Origin: Metallococcus carri | GTDB taxonomy: Bacteria > Actinomycetota > Actinomycetes > Actinomycetales > Dermatophilaceae | DNA: 64,000 bases | Direction: 5' to 3' | Assembly (NCBI RefSeq): GCF_011440275.1 | Contig: NZ_JAAOIV010000009.1 | Location: forward strand, 62,001-126,000 | In this document: piece after piece, positions 42,514 to 53,006 of the stretch | Numbering within the stretch: the first letter of the stretch is position 1 | Layout of the letters: the number at the start of each line of letters is the position of its first letter | Translations under genes and position numbers: made by a program | Notes under the pieces: model-generated | Seen by the model: only the letters and a program-made list of their open reading frames with translations | Databases searched by the model: none | What the model was told of the DNA's origin: nothing

Positions 42514-43749
42514 TTAGTCGCGGCGGACGAGCCCTCCACGGCGGGCAGTCGCCCAGTGGGCGCCAGCGATCGCGACGAGCACGCCGGCGCCAAACTCCAG
42601 CGCTAGCAACGGAATCGACCACCAGGACGCACCAACCGCGGCCAGTCGCCCGGGGGCGACACCCATCCGCGACAGCCACAGCGTGAGCACCGCGCCGGCC
42701 ACCAGGACGCCGATGGCCGCCGCTCCGGATTGCAGCTTGGACCGCAGCGGGCTGAGGGCTGCGAAGCGGGCGGCGACGCGATGTCCGACGAAGCCCCCGA
42801 CGATGAGTGGCAGCAGCGGCATCAGGGCGGCCCAGCCGGGCAGGGCGCCGGCTTCGGGGAGGGCACCGAGCAGCGGAATGGTCGGCAGCGCTCCCGGCTC
42901 CACGCTGCTGGTCGAGATGGCCGCACTGCCCACGTGGACCGGCGCGCCGGTGGCCCAGAGGGCGGAGTGGACGATCAGGTTGGGCACCGCGCTGAGCTGA
43001 CCGAGCCACAGCAGGGCTGTGCCCGAACCGGAGGTGTCCAACAGCCGCGATACCGCGCTGATGCGGTCGAGATGCATCAGGACCGAGCCGAGCAGGACCA
43101 GCAGCCCGAGTCCGGCGAGCGCGGCCGCGCCTTCGGCGGCCGGGCGCAGCGCGCGTCGCAAGGGCACCCCACCCCGGTCGATCAGCCGGTCGATGATCGC
43201 CCGCAGCGGGTGCTCGCCGTCGCGAGCCAGCGCCCAGCCCGCTCCGAGGGCCACCACGAGCAGCGGCCCGGCCAGCACCGACCACCCGGCGAGCGGGGCC
43301 GGACCGGCCTGCGAGAGCGCGGCGAGCGCGAAGCCGGCCACGACATACCCACCGGCGAAGACCGCCCACGGCCGCCACCAGGTGCGCTCGTCGGGTGTGT
43401 CGTCGAGCTGGGCCAGCACGCCACGGGCCGCGACCCGCACCAGCACGACCGCGAGCGCGGTCATCAGCAGCGGCGAGAAGGTCACCGCTGAGATCGCGTT
43501 GGTCGGCACGCTCACCCGGCCGTGATGCACCAGCCCCCAGAGGCTGGCCGCCAGTGCCAGGCAGTCGGTCCACGAGGTCGAGCTGCGCGGGTCGAGCGTC
43601 CAGGCGGCGAGCACGGGGACCAGCAGGACCAAATAGCCCGCTGCGGCGGCCATCACGCCATACCCCGCCGCGGTCAGCAAGACCGCGCGATCGGGGCCGG
43701 ACGAGGGGCCGGAAGCGGACGTCGGTGTGATGCGCTCGAGCAGACTCAT
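42514..43749 (-). CDS. DUF6350 polytopic membrane protein
   Basis: 411 residues from ATG 43749 (MSLLERITPTSAS). About nine to ten hydrophobic helices (VLLTAAGYGVMAAAAGYLVLLVPVLAAW; FSPLLMTALAVVLVRVAARG; AALAGLGLLVLLGSVLMHL; ALLWLGQLSAVPNLIVHSALWATG). The location between sucD and purN is the usual place of the actinobacterial DUF6350 family, whose function is not established. The open frame extends to 43830, but that part overlaps the sucD terminator. Confidence 0.82.
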   Translation of the reverse strand: MSLLERITPTSASGPSSGPDRAVLLTAAGYGVMAAAAGYLVLLVPVLAAWTLDPRSSTSWTDCLALAASLWGLVHHGRVSVPTNAISAVTFSPLLMTALAVVLVRVAARGVLAQLDDTPDERTWWRPWAVFAGGYVVAGFALAALSQAGPAPLAGWSVLAGPLLVVALGAGWALARDGEHPLRAIIDRLIDRGGVPLRRALRPAAEGAAALAGLGLLVLLGSVLMHLDRISAVSRLLDTSGSGTALLWLGQLSAVPNLIVHSALWATGAPVHVGSAAISTSSVEPGALPTIPLLGALPEAGALPGWAALMPLLPLIVGGFVGHRVAARFAALSPLRSKLQSGAAAIGVLVAGAVLTLWLSRMGVAPGRLAAVGASWWSIPLLALEFGAGVLVAIAGAHWATARRGGLVRRD

Positions 43750-43817
43750 GAGGGCTCCATGGTCACCCGCGCCCCAGCGATCACTCGCGCACCACGCCGG
43801 AGGTATGACGAAAGCGC

Positions 43818-43851
43818 GACGGGTGGTCACCTCGTGAGGCGACCACCCGTC
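43818..43851. terminator. Hairpin terminator downstream of sucD
   Basis: GACGGGTGGTC (43818-43828) pairs perfectly with GACCACCCGTC (43841-43851). GTATGAC at 43803-43809 and GTCATAC at 43849-43855 form a second nested complement. It lies 15 bases beyond the sucD stop. Confidence 0.8.
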
Positions 43852-43866
43852 ATACGACTGCTGGGG

Positions 43867-44754
<888 letters not shown>

Positions 44755-44790
44755 TATTGATGATTCCCTCGTTCGTCAGCTGTCAGCGGG

Positions 44791-45960
44791 TCACTTCGTG
44801 CGGGCAAGTTCAGCAGCCTTGGCCGCCGCCCCGTCCATCGTGTCGACCTGGGTCACGAGCGGGTGGTTCAGCTCGTTGAGGATGGCCCGGCCCTCGTTGA
44901 CGTTGTTGCCGTCGAGGCGCACGACCAGCGGCTTGGTGGCGTTGTCGCCGAGGATCTCCAGCGCGCCCTTGATGCCGTTGGCGACCTCGTCGCACGCGGT
45001 GATGCCACCGAAGACGTTGACGAACACCGCACGCACCTGATCGTCACCGAGGATGACGTCCAGACCGTCAGCCATCACCTGGGCGTTGGCGCCGCCGCCG
45101 ATGTCGAGGAAGTTGGCGGGCTTGACGCCATACTGCTCGCCCGCGTAGGCGACCACATCGAGGGTGGACATGACCAGGCCCGCCCCGTTGCCGATGATGC
45201 CGACCTCGCCGTCGAGCTTGACGTAGTTGAGGTGCTTCTCCTTGGCCTTGGCCTCCAGCGGGTCGGCGGCGGCCTTGTCCTCCAGCGCTGCGTGGTCGGG
45301 GTGGCGGAAGTCGGCATTGCCGTCCAGCGTCACCTTGCCGTCGAGGGCGATGATCTGCCCGTCGCCGGTCTTGACCAGCGGGTTGACCTCGACCAGCGTG
45401 GCGTCCTCGTCGCGGTAGACCTCCCACAACTTCTGCAGCACCGGCACGATCTTGGCGCCGGTCTCGGCGTCGAAGCCGGCCTGCTCGACGATCTGCTTCG
45501 CCTTGGCCTCATCGACACCGACATTCGGGTCGACCTCGACGCGCGCGAGCGCCTCGGGCCGCTCGACCGCGAGCTGCTCGATCTCGACGCCGCCCTCCTT
45601 GCTGCACATCGCGAGGTAGCGGCGGTTGGTGCGGTCGAGCAGGATCGAGAAGTAGTACTCCTCGGCGATGTCGGCGCCCTGGGCGATCATCACGGTGCCG
45701 ACGGTGTGGCCCTTGATGTCCATGCCGAGGATCTGCTCGGCATACTGCTGCGCCTCGTCGGGGGTTTTGGCGACCTTCACGCCGCCGGCCTTGCCGCGGC
45801 CGCCGGTCTTGACCTGGGCCTTCACGACGGTGACTCCGCCGCCCCCGATCTCCTCAGCTGCGGCCCGGGCGTCCTGCGGCGTCGTGGCGGTCTTGCCAGC
45901 CAGCACCGGGACGCCGTGCGCCTCGAACATGTCGCGCGCCTGGTATTCGAAAAGATCCAC
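44791..45960 (-). CDS. sucC: Succinyl-CoA ligase beta subunit
   Basis: 389 residues with the ATP-grasp fold: [44 protein letters not shown], the metal-binding [11 protein letters not shown]...[17 protein letters not shown], and the C-terminal ligase part [20 protein letters not shown] and [12 protein letters not shown]. It binds nucleotide and succinate. Upstream, 45961-46189 holds a GC-rich run of GCGCCGCG repeats (46093-46165) and presumably the promoter. Confidence 0.96.
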   Translation of the reverse strand: MDLFEYQARDMFEAHGVPVLAGKTATTPQDARAAAEEIGGGGVTVVKAQVKTGGRGKAGGVKVAKTPDEAQQYAEQILGMDIKGHTVGTVMIAQGADIAEEYYFSILLDRTNRRYLAMCSKEGGVEIEQLAVERPEALARVEVDPNVGVDEAKAKQIVEQAGFDAETGAKIVPVLQKLWEVYRDEDATLVEVNPLVKTGDGQIIALDGKVTLDGNADFRHPDHAALEDKAAADPLEAKAKEKHLNYVKLDGEVGIIGNGAGLVMSTLDVVAYAGEQYGVKPANFLDIGGGANAQVMADGLDVILGDDQVRAVFVNVFGGITACDEVANGIKGALEILGDNATKPLVVRLDGNNVNEGRAILNELNHPLVTQVDTMDGAAAKAAELARTK

Positions 45961-46189
45961 GCGGAATCCATCCTCGTCCTCGAAGGGATTGTCCGCACCG
46001 AAGACTAGACCCGCGCCGTTCCGCGCCGAGTGGCGGGCAGGCCGCCTACCGTGACGAGCTGCGCGGTATGCCGATCAGCTCGCCTCCCAGCGAAGCTCGC
46101 ACTCGCCGCGCGCTCGCCAAGCGCCGCGCCGCGCCGCGCTCGCCGCCGAGCGCCGCGCCGCGCCGACGGCGGGCGAACTCGCGTCAGCC

Positions 46190-46606
46190 TCAGGCGTCGG
46201 CGTGTTCTCCGACGTTGTCACGCACCCAGTCGCTGATCGCGGTCGTGGGCGCGCCTGGGGTGAAGACCTTGGCCACCCCCATCGCCTCCAGTTGCGGGAT
46301 GTCCTCCTCGGGGATGATCCCGCCGCCGAAGACGACGATGTCGTCGGCGTCCTTGGCCTTGAGCAACTCGATGACCTTGGCGAAGAGCGTCATGTGCGCG
46401 CCGGACAGCACGGACAGCCCGACCGCGTCGGCGTCCTCCTGGATGGCGGCCTCGACGATCTGCTCCGGTGTCTGGTGCAGCCCGGTGTAGATGACCTCCA
46501 TGCCCGCGTCCCGCAGTGCGCGAGCAACCACCTTGGCGCCGCGGTCATGGCCGTCGAGCCCGGGTTTGGCGACGACGATCCGCAGCGGAGCAGCCTGTTG
46601 ACTCAT
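46190..46606 (-). CDS. Cobalamin-binding domain protein (methylmalonyl-CoA mutase C-terminal type)
   Basis: 138 residues comprising only a B12-binding flavodoxin fold: [23 protein letters not shown] with the base-off Asp-x-His-x2-Gly motif, then [23 protein letters not shown] and [28 protein letters not shown]. It is a stand-alone small subunit for a mutase whose large subunit is elsewhere, or a carrier or regulatory domain. No mutase gene is in the window. Confidence 0.9.
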   Translation of the reverse strand: MSQQAAPLRIVVAKPGLDGHDRGAKVVARALRDAGMEVIYTGLHQTPEQIVEAAIQEDADAVGLSVLSGAHMTLFAKVIELLKAKDADDIVVFGGGIIPEEDIPQLEAMGVAKVFTPGAPTTAISDWVRDNVGEHADA

Positions 46607-46739
46607 GACCGGCAGCTTAGACCGCGCCCGTGACGGGGCTCACAGGGCAGCCGCTCTCACCGAAACCCCGCAGCGCCAGGCCAGCCGGCGACACCCGCAC
46701 CGCGACACGCGAGGCAGCCGACGACCACGGCAACCCCTG

Positions 46740-46896
46740 CCCCTCGACCGGTAAAAATTTCGGGCCCAGAAATCCTGTCAATAATTCGCGACGCTGTTTA
46801 CCGGCCCACGATGCCCGGTGGACTATTGGATCGTTCTGCACCGCGCACCTGATCGGTGATTGCGGGGGTGATGACAGATTCTCGGGGTTCATTGTC
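46740..46896 (+). promoter_or_regulatory. AT-rich promoter region of the Cys-rich protein gene
   Basis: Within the 290-base gap 46607-46896, the stretch around 46749-46800 (GGTAAAAATTTCGGG, AATCCTGTCAATAATTCGCG, GCTGTTTACC) is strikingly AT-rich against the background. It is a likely promoter for the gene at 46897 and, divergently, for the B12-binding gene. No operator recognised. Confidence 0.4.
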
Positions 46897-47766
46897 ATGG
46901 TCATGCTCGATACCGATCTCATTGCTGAAGCCATCGCGGCGCCACCGGATCCGCAGGCTCCTGCGGCCGAGCCGTCTCGCGTCAGCCGCCGCACCGTCGC
47001 CAAGGGTCTGGCGTGGAGCCTGCCGACGATCTCCACCGCCATCGCGGCTCCGGCATACGCCGCCTCGCCGCCGATCTGCGACCGCTGCGCGGGCGGCACC
47101 AATCCCACCGACTGCTTCATCGCCTTCCCCGGCGGTGGCAACAACGGTGGCCACTGCACCTGCGCGCCCGGACTGGTCTGCGTCGGCACCGGGCCACTCG
47201 GTCTGCTCAACGTCTGTGTGGGCACCGACCTCGCGCTCAGCACGTGCGGCGGCGCGCAATGCGCGGGCGTGTGCCTGGCCCCGGGCGGGGCGATCGTGAC
47301 CGCGATCAACACCTTCCTCGCCGCCCTGACCGCCTTCGCCAGCGCCGTCGGCACCCTCGACCTGCTCGGCCTGCGCAGCTGCGTCAACCAGCCGGGGCTG
47401 CCCACCAATATCTGCGTCGCGCCGTTCAACGACGGGCGGCTCGGGGCGCTGTGCTCGTATTCCGCATCCTGCGGGAGCAACGCCGTCGTCGACGGGCTGA
47501 TCCGGACGGTGACCGGCGCCTACAACACGATGATCTCCACCCTGAGCAACCTCGGCGTCCTCGTCTCACCGAAGTGCGCGGACGGCCTGGTGTGCAACGA
47601 CATCGGCAGCGCGGCGTTCAGCTACGCCGGCGTCCTTGGGACCGGCGGCTTCGGCGTCCAGATCGGCATCGGTTTTTGCCAGTGCCCGCCGCAGACCAAG
47701 ACCTGCGGCCCGGGCGACCCGACACCCTTCGCCTCCAACCAAGGGTTCGCGGCCTGCACGCCCTGA
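46897..47766 (+). CDS. Tat-like exported Cys-rich protein
   Basis: 289 residues from ATG 46897 (ATG 46903 also possible). The N-terminal region ends in a Tat-like signal, VSRRTVAKGLAW...STAIAAPAYAAS, cleaved near residue 50. The mature part of about 240 residues contains 20 Cys, an even number, concentrated in CDRC...DC...HCTC...VC and again near the C-terminus (FCQCPPQTKTC). Two hydrophobic stretches sit in the middle (AIVTAINTFLAALTAFASAVG). I recognise no enzyme family. The next gene encodes a MauE-thioredoxin fusion 30 bases away, so oxidative folding of this protein by that partner is a reasonable inference. Confidence 0.75.
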   Translation: MVMLDTDLIAEAIAAPPDPQAPAAEPSRVSRRTVAKGLAWSLPTISTAIAAPAYAASPPICDRCAGGTNPTDCFIAFPGGGNNGGHCTCAPGLVCVGTGPLGLLNVCVGTDLALSTCGGAQCAGVCLAPGGAIVTAINTFLAALTAFASAVGTLDLLGLRSCVNQPGLPTNICVAPFNDGRLGALCSYSASCGSNAVVDGLIRTVTGAYNTMISTLSNLGVLVSPKCADGLVCNDIGSAAFSYAGVLGTGGFGVQIGIGFCQCPPQTKTCGPGDPTPFASNQGFAACTP

Positions 47767-47796
47767 TCACCACCGCTGTTGGGGGATAGCGATTCG

Positions 47797-49350
47797 ATGA
47801 TCACTACCATCCAGTTGCTCGCCTGCCTGGGCATCGCCGGCGTGCTCGTCACCAGCGGCGTGCTCAAACTGCGCGACCGCGAGGGCGCCACCGCCGCGGT
47901 CGGCGAGTTCGCCGTCATACCGGATCGACTGGCCGGGCCGATCGGCCGACTGCTGCCGTATGCCGAGATCGGCATCGGCGTGCTGCTCGTCGTCACCTGG
48001 CAGGCCGGCTATCGGGCTGCCGGCGTCCTCGCCACGGTGTTGCTGCTCGGGTTCACCCTGGTGGTCGGCATCAGCCTCGCCCGCGGCGAGGCACCGTCGT
48101 GTCACTGCTTCGGTGAGGCCACAGCGGAGCCGATCTCGCGATGGACGCTGGTGCGCAATATCGCCCTCGTGGTGATCGCGTTGCTCACCCTCTCCCGGTC
48201 CTTCCCCGGGGTTCCTCGCACCATCGCCGACCAGACCGGCGCCGAGCGCATCCTGCTGATCACCACCGTCGCCGCGGCGGCAGCCGCCAGCTGGTCGCTG
48301 CTGCACGCGGCCTCCCTGCACCGCGATCTGGCGACCGCGCGCGAGGCGGCGAGCCGGGCCGGCATACCGGCGGGCACCTTCGTCGCCTCGCCGATCCCGC
48401 AGTCGTCGGTGCTGCGCGCCGATGGCGAGCCGGTCTCGCTCGCAGAGTTGTCGCGGGAGCGGGCCCAACTGCTGATCGGTGTCGCGCCGGCGTGCGGCAA
48501 CTGCAAGGAGCTCGCGCCGGCCTTCGCCGGCTGGCGGGAGGCCTTGCGGGCCGAGGTGGGCGTGACGATCGTGTCGTGGGGCGGGCTGCCCGAAGCGCTC
48601 GACCACTACGGTGACCAGAGCGAATTCCTGTATGCCGACCCGGCCGGCTTCGCACTCACCTCACTCGGCATCTCGGGCACGCCGGGTGCCGTGCTGCTCG
48701 GCACCAACGGCAAGGTCGCAGCAGGACCGGCGCTCGGTGGTGAGGCGATCATGGAGCTGATCACCGCGATCGTGCAGGCCATCGGGGTCAACGTGATGAC
48801 CGGCACCGCCCACCAGACCCGGCAGGCGCGTCCGCTCGGCGGAGAAGACCAGGGCACCGAACATCTGCCGGCGGCCGGGAGCCTGCTCGCGCCGTTCGAG
48901 GTGGTGGACGAGTCCGGCCGCCGGCAGGCCTTCCGGGACGCGATCCGCGAGGTGAGCGAGGACGGCATACCGGTGGTGGCCTGGCGGGACTCCTGCCCCT
49001 ACTGCGGTGAGATCGCCGCCGAACTGCGGCAGTTCTCCGAGCGCGGCGAGGTCGTGTTGCTGATCAACGAGCCGATCGCCTCGGTGCGCGCCCAGGGCTT
49101 GACCGGGCCGGTGCTGCAGACCGTCGACATCGATGCCTCCGCCGCGCTCGGGGTGCCCGGCACACCAGCGGGTATGCCGGTGCTCGACGGCGTGGTGCAG
49201 CCCGGTGGCGGGGTCGGTGGCGGATCGGTGTTGCGGATGCTGGTCGAGCGCGCCGAGGCCGCCGGAAGCTATGTCGAGACACCCGCGCTGGCTGAAGCGC
49301 GGCGACTGCAGGCGCACCAGCAGGGTGAGCACGCCGACGCGTCGGCGTGA
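47797..49350 (+). CDS. MauE/DoxX-like membrane protein fused to two thioredoxin-like domains
   Basis: 517 residues from ATG 47797, with GGGGGA ten bases upstream. Residues 1-150 are a four-helix MauE-type domain (LACLGIAGVLVTSGVLKLRD; YAEIGIGVLLVVTWQAGY; APSCHCFGE with a Cys-x-Cys pair at the membrane). A further helix (about 155-180) leads to a first thioredoxin-like domain with Cys-Gly-Asn-Cys (APACGNCKELAPAF, about residue 230) and a second with Cys-Pro-Tyr-Cys (RDSCPYCGEIAAEL, about 405). MauE proteins support disulfide formation in exported quinoprotein subunits. This chain could carry electrons through the membrane for the Cys-rich protein just upstream. Confidence 0.85.
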   Translation: MITTIQLLACLGIAGVLVTSGVLKLRDREGATAAVGEFAVIPDRLAGPIGRLLPYAEIGIGVLLVVTWQAGYRAAGVLATVLLLGFTLVVGISLARGEAPSCHCFGEATAEPISRWTLVRNIALVVIALLTLSRSFPGVPRTIADQTGAERILLITTVAAAAAASWSLLHAASLHRDLATAREAASRAGIPAGTFVASPIPQSSVLRADGEPVSLAELSRERAQLLIGVAPACGNCKELAPAFAGWREALRAEVGVTIVSWGGLPEALDHYGDQSEFLYADPAGFALTSLGISGTPGAVLLGTNGKVAAGPALGGEAIMELITAIVQAIGVNVMTGTAHQTRQARPLGGEDQGTEHLPAAGSLLAPFEVVDESGRRQAFRDAIREVSEDGIPVVAWRDSCPYCGEIAAELRQFSERGEVVLLINEPIASVRAQGLTGPVLQTVDIDASAALGVPGTPAGMPVLDGVVQPGGGVGGGSVLRMLVERAEAAGSYVETPALAEARRLQAHQQGEHADASA

Positions 49351-49461
49351 TGCGTGGCCGCACTGTGGCCTTTTCCACAGCGGCATCGGTCGATGTGCGG
49401 ATTACGAATTGATCACGTTAGGGTGCTGGAGTCCACCCAGGCCTTGCGAGAAAGATGTGAC

Positions 49462-50340
49462 GTGGCTCGTTATCGAGGTCGGCACCGCCCGGTCCGCACT
49501 CCGCTGATCAAGCGCCCGTCGGTGGTGCTGCCCACCTCGGGGATCGCCGTGGCGACCGCCGCCGTTGCCGTGACCTACCACGCCGACATCGCCAGCGGAT
49601 CGACCGGACAACTCGGCAGCGACCTGCGCGTCGCGGCCGCCCCGGTGCCCGTTGCGGCGCCCTCTCCCGACGCCAGCCTCGCCGGTTCGGTCGCCAAGGC
49701 TCGGGCGGCCCGCGCAGCGGCCCAGCGCGCCGCCGGTCAGCGGATCGCCATCTCGCGCGCCGCCGCGGCCCGCGCCGCCCTCGCGGCCAAGATGACCGTC
49801 GGCACCGACGCGCTGCCCGCCAAGGCCGACGAGCAGGCGCCGCCCCCAGCCGCCGCTCCCTCTACCCCCTCGGCCCTCGCGGCTCGGGCCGCGACGCCGT
49901 CCACCTCACGTTCCGGCGCCACCCGCAGCGCCACCGGCTGGGTGTGCCCGATGGCCAGCTGCGGTGCGACCTTCGCCTCCGGTTTCGGCGGCCGGGTCTC
50001 CCCCGGCGGCATCGGCTCGACCGACCACAAGGGCAACGACTTCCCCACCCCAACAGGCACTCCGCTGCGCGCCATGAACGCCGGCACGATCGTCGCCGCG
50101 GGCTGGTATGGCGGCCAGGGCAAGCGGGTCGTCATCGACTTCGGCGGCGGGGTCAGCGCGGTCTACGCGCACATGTCCGCCCTCAACGTCTCCGCCGGCC
50201 AGCGCGTCGCCGCCGGCGAGGTCGTGGGCCTGTCCGGCAACACCGGCAATTCCACCGGGCCGCACCTGCACATCGAGATCCACATCGGTGGCGTGCCGGT
50301 CAACCCGCAGCCGTGGCTGCAGGCCCGCGGTCTCTGGTAG
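49462..50340 (+). CDS. M23 family metallopeptidase (LytM-type)
   Basis: 292 residues from GTG 49462. One N-terminal membrane or signal helix (VVLPTSGIAVATAAVAVTYHA, about 20-42), then an Ala/Arg-rich helical linker and a Pro/Ser stretch. The C-terminal domain (about 165-292) has the M23 zinc ligands: His and Asp in STDHKGNDFPTPTGTPLRA and His-x-His in STGPHLHIEIHIGG. It would cleave peptidoglycan peptide bridges at the cell surface. The conserved spot next to pcrA and sucC matches relatives. Confidence 0.9.
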   Translation: MARYRGRHRPVRTPLIKRPSVVLPTSGIAVATAAVAVTYHADIASGSTGQLGSDLRVAAAPVPVAAPSPDASLAGSVAKARAARAAAQRAAGQRIAISRAAAARAALAAKMTVGTDALPAKADEQAPPPAAAPSTPSALAARAATPSTSRSGATRSATGWVCPMASCGATFASGFGGRVSPGGIGSTDHKGNDFPTPTGTPLRAMNAGTIVAAGWYGGQGKRVVIDFGGGVSAVYAHMSALNVSAGQRVAAGEVVGLSGNTGNSTGPHLHIEIHIGGVPVNPQPWLQARGLW

Positions 50341-50487
50341 CCCGCGTCACTCGCATGCGGATAACCCACTCGCGTGCGCACAACTGACTCGCATGCCGTG
50401 ATCACCGTCTGCGAGTGAGGTCACCGCATGCGGGTGAACTCAGCGCATGCAAGTGAGGTCACCGCATGCGGCTGAGGACGCTGCGGA
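50341..50487. repeat. CGCATGCG-type short repeats between convergent genes
   Basis: About nine imperfect copies of CTCGCATGCGG / GCGAGTGAGGTCACCGCATGCG fill the gap between the M23 gene and pcrA. Several are self-complementary (CGCATGCG). The first half tends to one orientation and the second half to the reverse, so the block could fold as a two-way terminator. Confidence 0.7.
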
Positions 50488-52920
50488 TCAGAGCTTTTCG
50501 ACGGGCGCGTACCGCAGCAGCAGGCGCTTGACCCCGGCATCGCCGCCGAAGTCGACATGCGCCATCGCTCGCTCGCCCTGACCCTCGATCCGGATCACCG
50601 TGCCGAGGCCGAACGTGTCATGCGTGACGCGGTCGCCCGCCTCGAGGGAGATCACCGGCCGGTTGCCCGGGCTGCGCACGCCCGGCTTCTGCGCCAGCCG
50701 CGCCACGGCAGGAGTCGAGGACCGCGGCGAGGAGGTCGCACCAGTGATCCGGTCCCAGCGCACCAGGTCGTCGGGGATCTCACCGAGAAAACGCGACGGC
50801 GGGTTGTACTGCGGAGCGCCCCACGCCGAGCGCACCTCCGCACGCGACAGGTGCAGGCGCTCGCGGGCGCGCGTGATCCCGACATACGCCAGACGACGCT
50901 CCTCCTCGAGCTCCTTGGGGTCACCGAGCGCGCGCAGGTGCGGGAAGGTGCCGTCCTCCAGCCCGGTGAGGAAGACGACCGGGAACTCCAGGCCCTTGGC
51001 GGTGTGCAGCGTCATCAGCGTGACCACCCCGAGGTCCTGGGTGTCGTCACCGTCGGGGATCTCGTCGGCGTCGGCGACGAGCGACACCTGCTCCAGGAAG
51101 TCCTCCAGCGGCTGCCCGGGATAGTTGTCGTCGAATTCGCGCGCGACTGCGACGAGTTCGGCGAGGTTCTCGATGCGGGTCTCGTCCTGCGGGTCGTGGC
51201 TGGCGCGCAGCTCGGCGATATAGCCGCTGAGGTCGAGGATCTGCTCGAGCAGGTCACCTACTCCGGCGCCAGATTCCCTTGTCTGCCTGAGCTTTTCGAG
51301 CAGGGAGGTGAAACCCTCGATGGCTGCAACCGACCGGGTCGCGATGCCCGGCGCATCGGCTGCCCGGCCGAGCGCGGCGATGAACGGGATGCGCTCGCGG
51401 TCGGCCAGGGCCGAGACGCACGCCTCCGCGCGGTCGCCGATGCCTCGCTTGGGCACATTGAGGATGCGGCGCAGGTTGACCGTGTCGGCCGGATTGGAGA
51501 CCACCCGCAGATAGGCGAGCGCGTCCTTGACCTCCTTGCGCTCGTAGAAGCGGGTGCCGCCGACCACCTTGTAGGGCAGCCCGACCCGCACGAACACTTC
51601 TTCCAGCGCACGCGACTGGGCGTTGGTGCGATAGAAGACCGCCACATCGCGTGGCTTGACCCCGTGCTCGTCGCCCAGCTGGTCGATCGCTCGGGCGACG
51701 AAGGCCGCCTCGTCGTGCTCGGAGTCGGCGACATAGCCAACGATCTTCTCCCCGTCCCCGGAGGAGGTCCACAGGTTCTTGGGCCGGCGGTCGGGGTTCT
51801 TGGCGATGACCGCATTGGCGGCCTGCAGGATCGTCTGGGTGGAGCGGTAATTCTGTTCCAGCAGAATGGTTTTGGCGTCCGGGTAGTCCTCTTCGAACTC
51901 GACGATGTTGCGGATCGTCGCGCCACGGAAGGCATAGATCGACTGGTCGGCGTCACCGACGACACACAGCTCTGCCGGGGGCACCTGACCGACGGCTGGG
52001 TCGGGCGTGCCGGTGCCGACGAGCTCGCGCACGAGCACATATTGCGCGTGGTTGGTGTCCTGGTATTCGTCGACCAGGACATGCCGGAAGCGCCGGTGGT
52101 AGTGCTCAGCGACATCCGGGAAGGCCTGCAGCATGTGCACCGTCGTCATGATCAGGTCGTCGAAGTCGAGCGCGTTGGCCTGCCGCAGCCGCCGCTGATA
52201 ACCGGTGTAGGCCTCGGCGAGCATCCGGTCCTGGTGCGAGGAGTCCTCGGCGGCGACCCGGGCGGCATAGGTCTCCTCGTCGACGAGCTCGTTCTTGAGG
52301 TTGGAGACCTGGTGGCTGAACGACTTGGGCGGATAACGCTTGGGGTCGAGGTCGAGATCGCGCACGACCATCGCCATCAGCCGCTGGGAGTCTGCCGCGT
52401 CATAGATCGAGAAGGACGACTTCAGCCCCACGGTCGCAGCCTCGCGCCGCAGGATGCGCACGCACGCGGAGTGGAAGGTCGACACCCACATCGCCTTGGC
52501 CGCCGGGCCGACGAGGGCCTCGACCCGCTCACGCATCTCGGCGGCCGCCTTGTTGGTGAAGGTGATCGCCAGGATCTGCCCGGGCTGGGCGTGCCGCTGG
52601 CCGAGCAGGTAGGCGATCCGGTGGGTCAGCACCCGGGTCTTGCCCGAGCCCGCGCCGGCGACGATCAGCAGCGGCGAACCCTCGTGCACGACCGCCTCCC
52701 GCTGCTGCGGATTGAGGCCCTCCAGCAGCGACTCCGGGTCGCGCATCGTGGGCCGGTTGGGCGCGGGCGGGGCCGCCTCCGATGCGTCGCGCGGGGCGTC
52801 GCTCGCCCAGGTCGGTATGCCGTGCTCGTCCACCTCGCCGATCCGCCCCGGCGAGCGATGTGGGGACGCCGAGTCGGCGCCGAAACCGGGCAGGGGAAGG
52901 TCGTCGAACAGGCTGCTCAT
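50488..52920 (-). CDS. pcrA: UvrD/PcrA-type superfamily 1 DNA helicase
   Basis: 810 residues from ATG 52920. Helicase motifs in order: Q-motif LNPQQREAVVH, Walker A VAGAGSGKTRVLTHR, Ia ITFTNKAAAEMRERV, II VDEYQDTN, III VVGDADQSIYAFRGA, IV LEQNYRST, V VTLMTLHTAKGLEFPVVFLTGLEDG and VI AYVGITRARERL. The C-terminal tail (HDTFGLGTVIRIEGQGERAMAHVDFGG) is the RNA-polymerase-interacting Tudor-like domain typical of PcrA. It acts in repair and replication-fork clearance. The first 55 residues are a disordered extension. Confidence 0.95.
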   Translation of the reverse strand: MSSLFDDLPLPGFGADSASPHRSPGRIGEVDEHGIPTWASDAPRDASEAAPPAPNRPTMRDPESLLEGLNPQQREAVVHEGSPLLIVAGAGSGKTRVLTHRIAYLLGQRHAQPGQILAITFTNKAAAEMRERVEALVGPAAKAMWVSTFHSACVRILRREAATVGLKSSFSIYDAADSQRLMAMVVRDLDLDPKRYPPKSFSHQVSNLKNELVDEETYAARVAAEDSSHQDRMLAEAYTGYQRRLRQANALDFDDLIMTTVHMLQAFPDVAEHYHRRFRHVLVDEYQDTNHAQYVLVRELVGTGTPDPAVGQVPPAELCVVGDADQSIYAFRGATIRNIVEFEEDYPDAKTILLEQNYRSTQTILQAANAVIAKNPDRRPKNLWTSSGDGEKIVGYVADSEHDEAAFVARAIDQLGDEHGVKPRDVAVFYRTNAQSRALEEVFVRVGLPYKVVGGTRFYERKEVKDALAYLRVVSNPADTVNLRRILNVPKRGIGDRAEACVSALADRERIPFIAALGRAADAPGIATRSVAAIEGFTSLLEKLRQTRESGAGVGDLLEQILDLSGYIAELRASHDPQDETRIENLAELVAVAREFDDNYPGQPLEDFLEQVSLVADADEIPDGDDTQDLGVVTLMTLHTAKGLEFPVVFLTGLEDGTFPHLRALGDPKELEEERRLAYVGITRARERLHLSRAEVRSAWGAPQYNPPSRFLGEIPDDLVRWDRITGATSSPRSSTPAVARLAQKPGVRSPGNRPVISLEAGDRVTHDTFGLGTVIRIEGQGERAMAHVDFGGDAGVKRLLLRYAPVEKL

Positions 52921-53006
52921 CTCGTGCTCCAGCCTACGTGCCGGCACCGACAGCGGCTGGCGTGTGGGGGAAGCCTCGCCGGGACATCCGGCATACGCTC
53001 GGCGAC

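Noticed and set aside
46060-46190. GCGCCGCG-rich stretch as a special repeat or origin
   Set aside because: Simple GC-rich low complexity upstream of sucC; no DnaA boxes or defined unit.
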